From Artemisia argyi (lineage: Eukaryota; Streptophyta; Magnoliopsida; Asterales; Asteraceae), in the NCBI GenBank assembly GCA_030686995.1, contig CM060686.1, positions 76,211,757 to 76,275,756 on the forward strand: 64,000 bases of DNA, given 5' to 3'. The position numbers were made by a program, and so were the translations under genes. Shown one piece after another: positions 56,961 to 64,000 of this stretch. Position 1 is the first letter of the stretch, and the number at the start of each line of letters is the position of its first letter. Under the pieces are notes generated by a model. That model did not search any database and had not been told where the DNA came from. It saw only the letters and a program-made list of their open reading frames with translations.

Positions 56961-58915
56961 TTACTAATCTCATTCTTGATAAGTCATATAAAACTTAATC
57001 ATTGTGTACTTGTAAATAACTAGGAATACCTTTGAGCGATTATTCCTTGCTTTTGGAGCTTGCTTGTTTAAGTTATCAAAAAGTCTTTCATAGATTAACA
57101 TTACATCCTCTTTATCTATTTTGTTTCAATTGTTGTTTAACTCCTTGATTGCGAAACTAATGTCCAAAAACTATTTTTATCAAATTTGTTTAATCACAAC
57201 TATGACTCATGATTCAAGTTTTATGACCTTGTCTATATTACTTGATTTAATGTTTCACACAAGATGAAAGATGTTATTTTCATTTTGAACTTTTGTCCTT
57301 AATCTTATGACACTAATTAGAGTATGACATCTATATTTAATAGTTCATCTTCCTTGTTATTTTTCTTAACATTCATGTCTTATCATTTTTGGACTTTCGA
57401 CTAAGTCATAATCTACTGAAGGTGATGTCTTAGAAGGAGGTGGTACTTCGTTAAATGTTAAATTTAATGACTCCTTGACTCTTTAGGTTTCTTTAAAACA
57501 ATATGAGTTTTATTATTTATGAATGTTCAAGAGATACATCTTCATAAGACTATGGGTCGAATTTGATGTGTAAGTCCTTTATGATTATAAAGCATTTTTC
57601 TCCCAATCATCCTAACGTATTCTAATGTGCTTCATTACCCTTGTATGTCCTATATGCAATTTTATTAAAAGAGTGGTCGAATTAAGACACGATTGAAAAT
57701 ATAAGGATAGTCTTAAAAGATGTTATATTACAAACATTTGTGAAGTGTTTTGTTTTACTAAATTTTCAAGCATCACAAAAGTATTAGTCATCTTATCAGT
57801 TAGGAGATTCTTAGTTAGCTCACTTGTAGACAAGTATTAAGTGAGACTCACTCAAGAGTTTTTCGTGTCTATTCCGAGAGTTTAAAGAACTGAAGCACTT
57901 TATATCTCCTGTTCATTTTAATGTAGAAATCCTTTGATCACAGAGGATCTAATCCTTGTTATAACTTACTAAAGAAATAACAACTTAGGGTATAAATTAC
58001 TAATACTACACACGATAAATCTTAATGCTAACAACATGAGACAACAATAGGTAAGTTGAAATAACGCGTACCTTTTAATTTCCATAGAGAAGCTACCAAG
58101 AAGATAATCATAAAGCGTTTTATCTTGACTTGTAGGAAAGCTTGGAAACTCAAATACTCATGAATCCAAGGAGGTTAGATAAACATATGAAAGCATAGAA
58201 CATGATATCCTTAATCCTTTATCCGGTTTTATCACTAAGTGACTTTTGACTTTTCAACAATCTTTCAAAAGATTTTGAGCTTTCTTCAAACTTAGCTAAC
58301 ATTTTTCATTTTTCATTTTGTCTTTTAATTTCATGGTTGTAGTCTTGACATATTTTGCATTCTAGGTCAATTTCAACATTACTCTCAAGTCTAAACATTT
58401 TATCTTCCAATATGATTTCCTTTTCAAAATTGTTCTCAATAGATTTTGATGGTTCATTGTTAAAGATTGCTTTTAGGTCCATGTTACTTAAATGTTTAGA
58501 TTCATTTTCTAGTTTAGAGAATTCTAAGATGAAAGTGTCAAAACAAAAGTGTTCGGTTTCAATTTGTACATTGTTTGTGGTTTTATCAACTTCATGACTA
58601 CAAACCGGATAGTTGTCGTCATCTTCATCCGTGTCACTCCATGATTTGTAAACAAGTCCTCTTTGAGAACACGATTTTTCATCTTCACATATACCTTCAT
58701 TAAAAACATTTAAACTCGTAGCACATGTATTAACTTATACTAAATGTCTACCTATTAGTTTTCTAAGACTAACAACTCATACGTAAGATCAAATTTATCA
58801 TTTTTGACTTGATATATTTCTTGATGAAAGTTTAATATATTCTTCTAAATATCATTAGCCGTTTGACAAAAATACACTATTTCATATTCAATCCTAGGTA
58901 AAGTTTTATAAATCA
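56961..58915 (-). other. Outer Copia pol and gag remainder, heavily decayed
   Basis: No open frame of useful length. Fragments around 58355-58709 have lysine/aspartate-rich minus-strand frames that could derive from the gag-pol linker. Not assignable with confidence. Confidence 0.4.
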
Positions 58916-58930
58916 TTATCTCAGCTTTAG

Positions 58931-58980
<50 letters not shown>

Positions 58981-59179
58981 AATCATCTTGATTTTCAAAA
59001 CTTGTTTTTGTTGGTTTAAAATCACCAATAAAAATAATATGCCAAAGATCTTGATCAACTGATCTTACATAGTTTTTAAATTTACTTTTCCATTCAAGGA
59101 AGTTTTCTTTTTCAAATAGCGATGGCCTTTGAATAGATTGCCCTTCTTTGAGATTTTCAAAATTCATGGATTGATTCAA
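58916..59179 (-). pseudogene. Outer Copia gag, N-terminus, expanded poly-A tract
   Basis: MNQSMNFENLKEGQSIQRPS, then EKENFLEWKSKFKNYVRSVD and LWHIIFIGDFKPTK is the start of a plant Copia gag (the usual RPPxFxxxxFxxWKxxxxxxxxxxDxxLWxII). After DDYLKK the coding strand enters an A-run of about 43 bases (T-run 58934-58976), which destroys the frame. Starts 57 bases from the LTR. Confidence 0.8.
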
Positions 59180-59218
59180 GTTTTAAAATACAATATATTT
59201 TAAAGATTTTGAGTAACA

Positions 59219-59235
59219 TAGCTCTTGATGTCAAT
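59219..59235 (-). other. Primer-binding site of the outer Copia
   Basis: AGCTCTTGATGTCAATT on the plus strand, i.e. AATTGACATCAAGAGCT. A mutated form of the TTGGTATCAAGAGC site seen intact in the nested Copia at 52362. Confidence 0.75.
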
Positions 59236-60351
59236 TGTGGAAAACTAGAAGGGGTGGGTTGAATAGTTTACCGCTTTTTAACTTGTTAATCTTTGAAAAG
59301 CTTTACCTGTAATCAACGATTCTAACTAATTATCAATAATTAATATGCAAGTATAAAGAAAGAAACGATCAAACCACAACACGATTGTTTATCGTGGTTC
59401 AGCTACAAGGGCTCTTTTTCCTTGCCCTACTCCACGCCTCGAGTTTCCAACTCAAGAGTTTCAAGCACTAGTCAACAAGGTCCTTTCACCGGTGGAGAAA
59501 CCTTTACAATCGTCGCTTACACTTTATCCGGTACAAAGCCAAATACCGGGTCCTAGTTTAAGGTAGAACCAACCTAACGTCGCCTATCCACTATTTCTGA
59601 CACTAAGCTAGATGTTGAGTTCTTTTACAAGGGTACAACCACTCCCGTCACACTATGTATTTTAAGGCCTAAAATACTAACCGATCACTACTGAATATAC
59701 ACAATCAAATGAAGTGTAAACTACATTAAGTTTACACAATGCTAAGCTAACAAGTCTTGCAATGTTGTGTTGAATACTTGTAACTTCTCGGATGAACTTG
59801 TGAACTTCCTTTCTACATAAGAGAATCACACAAGTGAGTTGCTACTGAGTTAGATAAGATAAATGAGAGTATATGTGTAAATTATGACTCTAAGTGATGA
59901 AAGATTTCTTGCAAGTGGATTGGAATTTATAGCCAAACAAACCAGACCACTAGCGGAACTGACGGAACCAAAACAAGGGTTCCGCCCTTGTAACCCAGGG
60001 TTTCGCCAAGTCTGACAGTCAAAGCCTTCAAGAAATCTTTCTATATCTAGCAATGTCAAATCAAGCTTCTTCAAGTCAACACACAATAGATAGAGTAAAA
60101 AACCTTCTAAAATGTTTAAGAAGTCTTATGAAAAGTCAAACACTTAACATTTCTATAAATGCACATGTTATATTTTCTATATTTAGAAATATGAAAATGT
60201 TATTTTTAACATGAAATATAAAGTCTAGTTATACAAGACTAACACTAAAATCATATTTTATTCCAAACTAAAGTTTACACTTTGTCGTTAACAAAACTTA
60301 ACAAAGATCGTAAAATATAAATAACGTTTTTAGACGATATTTGTATTAACA
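59236..60351 (-). repeat. 5' LTR of the outer Copia
   Basis: Same ends and length as 26887-28002. Cassette at 59941-60015 and TATA-like TATAAATT at 59931-59924. Confidence 0.93.
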
Positions 60352-60552
60352 AGTTTCTTAGATTTAGCGGTTGTATCCGATATATCATCAGATACCAAAG
60401 CTAATTTCCTTTTGTCTTTCATATTTCTATGTAGAAATAGGCTATTATAAAATAGTATCCAAATATTTTTCAACAACGATAAATGAAGACACATACGCGA
60501 CACGTATTAAACACAACAAATAACACAATTCAACAATGATTGTGATATAAAT
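60352..60552 (-). pseudogene. Helitron gene, start codon side
   Basis: The minus strand opens with ATG at 60425-60423 and a lysine-rich start (MKDKRKLALVSDD). It reaches the target duplication at 60352-60356. Collapsing one copy of agttt puts this frame directly in register with 26881 downward. The Helitron 5' terminus is not visible because another Copia begins at 60553. Confidence 0.6.
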
Positions 60553-61871
60553 TGTGAAAACTAGAAGGGGGGGTTGAATAGTTTTATGTCTTTTTAATTC
60601 GTTATAAAAGATATTTTTAGTGTTTTCTTAGTTTTTTAAAATTTAGATTCGATAATATATGATCTCAAGTCTTGCACAATATAAACAACTATCAATAAGT
60701 AAGATATAGCAATGATAAGTAAAGAAATAAATGAGAGATGGAAAGATCGAACCGTGAGACAAGAGATTTATAGTGGTTCGGCTACAAAGACACCTTCCTT
60801 GCCCTACTCCACTCCCCGAGCACCTAACTCGAGAGTTTTCTTCACTATATCAACAAGCTCCCTTATGGCGGAGAAAACCTTACACACCAATTTACACACC
60901 ACAACTTCTTCACAACTAAATCACAACTTCTACAAACTTCTTCACACCAATCTACTTCACAACTAACTATTTCACGCCTATTTTCTTCACACCAATTTTC
61001 TTCACAACTAGCTTCTTCACTACAATCTAATTCCTAACTTATTTTCTTCACACCAAACAACTAACTAATCACACAATCAATATACCTAGCACAACTATAT
61101 ACAATCAAATATTCACAACAATCTTCACAAAGAATTATGTAAATAATCTTGATGATGCACCAACAACTTGGATGTGGAGATCACAACAAGTTGTAATACT
61201 TCTTGTCTTGGAGGATAGAAGTATTCTTCTCTTGCACTTGAGAGGATGATGTTTGAATCACTTTGAAACAAAGAATTATGTATTTATGATCAAAGGATTA
61301 AGAGAATAGAAATGGGATCTAGAACAGAAAGTTTAGGAGTGCAAAAGGTGAGAAAATTCTGTGGGATGAACCAGTATTTATAGGGAGAAAATTTACTGTT
61401 CTGGAGTGTGGCCGGTCCCCTTAATTAGAGGTCGGTCCCCTTAATGATTAAGGGGGCCGCCTAAGGAATTAAGGGGGCTGCCCCTTCAGAACGTTGGATT
61501 TTCTTGTCTTCTAGTGGGGAAGATTTTTCTGGATAAAATTTGCCATTTTTGGTTAGAAATTTGAAATCATATATTTATAATGAATTAAACATATTCTTTA
61601 AATTCCAAAAGTAATTTTGTAAAAGATATAGAATGTTTAATACATTTTATAAAAATTCTAGTGATTAGAAAAATTTTCTTTGATCATGAAATGCAATAAA
61701 CACTTTGTTTATTCATACCTTAAGTGATATGGATGCAAAGACAAATATTAAGCACTAAAAACTTGTTTACGTCATAAGTTTTAGATTAATGAGTTTATGC
61801 TTTGTAATTATCAAAACATAGAGATATTGTTAATATGCTAACAATGTTTTTAGACATTATTTATGTCAACA
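60553..61871 (-). repeat. 3' LTR of the second SIRE-like Copia
   Basis: Plus strand TGTGAAAACTAG to TATGTCAACA, 1319 bp. The region 60770-60840 resembles the outer LTR (GTGGTTCGGCTAC, CTAACTCGAGAGTT). GC-rich cassette 61412-61485, TATAAATA 61382-61375. A run of CTTCACAC-type repeats lies at 60900-61060. Confidence 0.88.
61375..61485 (-). promoter_or_regulatory. LTR promoter: GGTCCCCTTAA / TTAAGGGGGCCGCC cassette plus TATA box
   Basis: Plus strand: GGTCCCCTTAA at 61414 and 61434, then TTAAGGGGGCCGCC at 61448 and TTAAGGGGGCTGCC at 61469. The two halves are inverted. TATAAATA follows 30 bases downstream on the minus strand. Confidence 0.55.
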
Positions 61872-62347
61872 ATCTCCCCCTTTTTGATGATTACAAAACC
61901 TTAAACTCATTAGGTCTAAAAAATAATTTTTAGACAAGTATTATTAGAGTTTAATATTCTCTTCTCCCCCTTTTTGTAAAATCAAAAAGGTTAGGCCGTT
62001 TAAACTTCTTAAAATAAGTTAAACGGGTAGAGAGCTCCCCCTTGATGTATGCTCCCCCTCATTTGAGAGCACCAAGGAAACGAGCTATTGAAGTCTTGGC
62101 TACAAAAAATATGTGAGGAGAACAAGACATATATACATGCAAAGCAATAATTATGCAAATAAAAATAGATTCATTCAAGCATCATAGAAATGATTAGCAT
62201 TACAACATTCAATATGCTTAAGGCATATTGATTACAATAAAACAAAAGAAAAGATATAGTCCTATATTGCCTAAGAGAGCACTTGGACTTGCTTGCAACC
62301 CATGGTTGGTTGTTTTATTTGCTTGAAGGAGAACATAAGCATAAGGC
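61872..62347 (-). other. Purine tract and 3' non-coding region of the second SIRE-like Copia
   Basis: CAAAAAGGGGGAGAT (minus) abuts the LTR. Three further GGGGGAG tracts lie at about 61965, 62036 and 62052. No ORF. Confidence 0.7.
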
Positions 62348-63052
62348 TTAGTTGTTAGATGGAGAGGGATATGGAGTGGGGTATGGAGCGGAAGAAGTGG
62401 ATCTTACGATGTTGTATCGTGTTAAGGGTGGTATGGGATGAGGACGAGTGAGGAGATATTCAATCCAAGAAATATCTTCACTCAAGTATAGGATTTGTTT
62501 TTGAAGGAAGATGCAACAAGGGCAATAGTGAGTGTGGTTTGTAACTTGATCCAAGTTAAGAGAGTGAGGTAGGCAATTGTTGTAGGGTGATGATGGAGGT
62601 TGCCCTTTGTTGCATTGTGCAAGATGCATGGCATTGAGATCACTAAGATCATGGATTTGAGAAATTTCATCACGGAACTTTTGCTTTTTCGTGGCAATGC
62701 GGAGAGAGTCATTGTGTTGATATGGATGAATTGGGTTTGTGTAGTTGGAATTGTAGTTGGATGGTTGATCAAACTTGTATGGATCATTATAAATGGTTGG
62801 AGGATGAGATGAGTGGTTAAGCATAAAGGAAGATGTTTGGCCAATGTTGTATGGTTTGTAAAGAGGATCAAATGAATGTCCTTGTGAATTTGGTGTAAAG
62901 TTTGGGAAGTAAGTGGTTGGAGGTGTTGAGTGATTTCCAACTTCATTGGTTATGATGGATTTGTTACGAGGGCTTTTTCTTCGTCAAACGGGTTTTTCTG
63001 TCATTCTTGCAAGCCTTGAGGCTTTTGGTTTTGGTTTGTTTGGAGAAGTCAT
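62348..63052 (-). pseudogene. Terminal ORF of the second SIRE-like Copia, one in-frame TGA
   Basis: From ATG 63052 (MTSPNKPKPKASRLARMTEK) one frame runs to the stop at 62348, interrupted only by TGA at 62986-62984 (codon 23). The protein is rich in Pro, Ser, Asn, Tyr and His (YNDPYKFDQPSNYNSNYTNP). It has a short CPCCIFLQKQILYLSEDISW segment and ends in YPTPYPSPSNN. It has the same place and composition as the outer Copia's terminal ORF (53307/28748) but low sequence identity. Function unknown. TATAAATA lies 35 bases upstream. Confidence 0.65.
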
Positions 63053-63086
63053 GAAGGGATGAATGGAGAGGGTGGAAGATTGGGGA

Positions 63087-63283
63087 TATTTATAGTGTAA
63101 GATTTGTGTGTTTATGGATGGATAAAGTTTGTTTGTGAGATTAGGACAAAATGTGTTGGTGAAAAATGGGAAATGTAGGTTGAAATGGGCTAAAAAGCAG
63201 AAAAGATTCTGTAAATCCGTCCAGCAGATGACCGGTCCCCTTAAAATTAAGGGGGCCGCCTTACATAATTAAGGGGGCCGCCC
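63087..63283 (-). promoter_or_regulatory. Candidate internal promoter of the terminal ORF
   Basis: TATAAATA at 63094-63087. Upstream of it on the minus strand, GGTCCCCTTAA (63234) with TTAAGGGGGCCGCC (63247 and 63269) repeats the LTR cassette of this element. Confidence 0.55.
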
Positions 63284-64000
63284 ATATGATGGTTCCCAGA
63301 TTGCCAGAAAAGGGTTTTTGGCAGAAAATTTGCAAAAATGTTGTATTTTTTTATTTGAATTCAAGCAAGTTCAATTCCTTTAGGCAATATAGCATCTAAT
63401 CTAATCAAGATATAGCATGCATGCAAAAACACATAAGCAAAAGAGCAAATAAGCAATACATAATAAGCAAAAGGAGACAAGTAAAGGCAAGAGCACTTAA
63501 ACTTCCTAAGACACCTATCTTAGATCAAAGGCAAAGGCAACTAGTGAGTCAAGCATCTAGTGATGAAACAAGATGACAATGTTATGAGTGATTATGTCCT
63601 AGTGTGTCCCTATATGCAACAAATGTGGAGTTATGATTGTTTCGACTTCTAAATGAAAAGGAAATTCTTAAGAAACAATCCAAAATCTCCTTGGTTCGAT
63701 TTTTGCTCGATCATGAATGTCAAAGATATATATTAGATTATATACCTTGACAATTTATGTGAGAGTTTATGCATAATTTTGGAAGACAATGTTTTCAGCA
63801 TGATTTTGGAAGACAATGTTTATGCAAGTAAAATGATGTTCATGTGATTCCTAGATGTGAGAATAATTTTTAAAGAAAATTGATAGGGTTTTACAAAAGA
63901 GTTTATGCAAAGAAAATAAACTTTCCCAATCTTTAATTTTGTGCGAAATAGATTCCTAGACTCAGAAATGGAGAAGTGGAAGAAAAGAAAATCTAAAAAA
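63284..64000 (-). other. Further interior of the second SIRE-like Copia
   Basis: AT-rich. No ORF of note on either strand to the window end. By analogy with the outer Copia, the spliced leader of an upstream ORF could lie here. Not supported further. Confidence 0.35.

Larger units (their letters stand above)
26887..60351 (-). mobile_element. SIRE-like Copia retrotransposon with extra 3' ORFs, split by nested insertions
   Basis: Both LTRs are 1116 bp (3' LTR 26887-28002, 5' LTR 59236-60351) and about 95% alike by eye. TSD AGTTT is perfect. On the minus strand the order is 5' LTR, primer site, gag start, decayed pol (RT remnant near 56900), a 332-aa ORF with a plant-transposon-protein type domain, a proline-rich ORF, purine tract, 3' LTR. 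The last ORF is cut by the nested element 29153-52804. Envelope-like or other extra ORFs downstream of pol are the hallmark of the SIRE/Maximus lineage. The element's own length without insertions is about 9.8 kb. Confidence 0.9.
60553..64000 (-). mobile_element. Second SIRE-like Copia, 3' part, runs off the window
   Basis: 3' LTR 60553-61871, purine tract 61872-61886, one broken terminal ORF (63052-62348) and promoter-like sequence, all on the minus strand. It is inserted in the Helitron leader. Related to the outer Copia (same LTR ends, same gene position) but clearly another family. Confidence 0.85.

Overview
The window is plant nuclear DNA: AT-rich, with intron-containing coding sequence, long microsatellites and stacked LTR retrotransposons. 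Several element proteins resemble families I recall from Asteraceae genomes (the daisy family: Tanacetum, Artemisia and relatives). These are the Copia gag beginning MSTQKDIYAAGNEN at 24251 and the acidic ORF containing GDEHLNTILATESDEF near 41000. I therefore infer an Asteraceae plant. That is recognition from memory, not a search.

Layout. (1) 1-2364, minus: the only host gene, an NPF7-type (NRT1/PTR) transporter in five exons, with its 3' end cut by the window edge and a TATA box near 2360. (2) 2785-8533: a TIR DNA transposon (MULE-like) with about 90-bp inverted ends and long degenerate subterminal repeats. It carries what looks like a captured last exon of a proteasome alpha subunit, and it is flanked on both sides by a copy of the same (AT)n-plus-44-bp sequence. 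(3) 9691-18364: a non-autonomous Ty3-type LTR element with one broken protease-like ORF. A young gag-only Copia element (13648-15903) is inserted in it. (4) 18365-23718: non-coding DNA with a G-rich minisatellite, a MITE inside an (AT)n tract, and ATT microsatellites. (5) 23719-64000: a nest of elements. A Helitron Rep/helicase gene on the minus strand (25560-26886 and 60357 onward) is split by an outer SIRE-like Copia element (26887-60351, perfect TSD agttt). That element is split by a second, gag-only Copia element (29153-52804). The second element's leader is split by a tandem Athila-type structure (36061-51824). Another SIRE-like Copia (60553 to beyond 64000) sits in the 5' part of the Helitron. 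An unrelated Copia fragment (23993-25559) interrupts the Helitron on the left.

How the parts relate. Removing the insertions and collapsing one target duplication puts the Helitron frame and the outer Copia's 3' ORF back in register, so the order of insertion can be read directly. The Athila structure is LTR, non-autonomous internal region, LTR, gag-protease-RT: two different partner interiors sharing one LTR. It is truncated inside RT and lies between two copies of about 165 bp of host sequence.

The pattern I consider most worth attention is a recurring promoter-like architecture. In three element families a family-specific, GC-rich, inverted-repeat cassette lies just upstream of the LTR TATA box. 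The same cassette recurs inside the element upstream of another TATA box. In the two Copia families this internal copy precedes the extra 3' ORFs.
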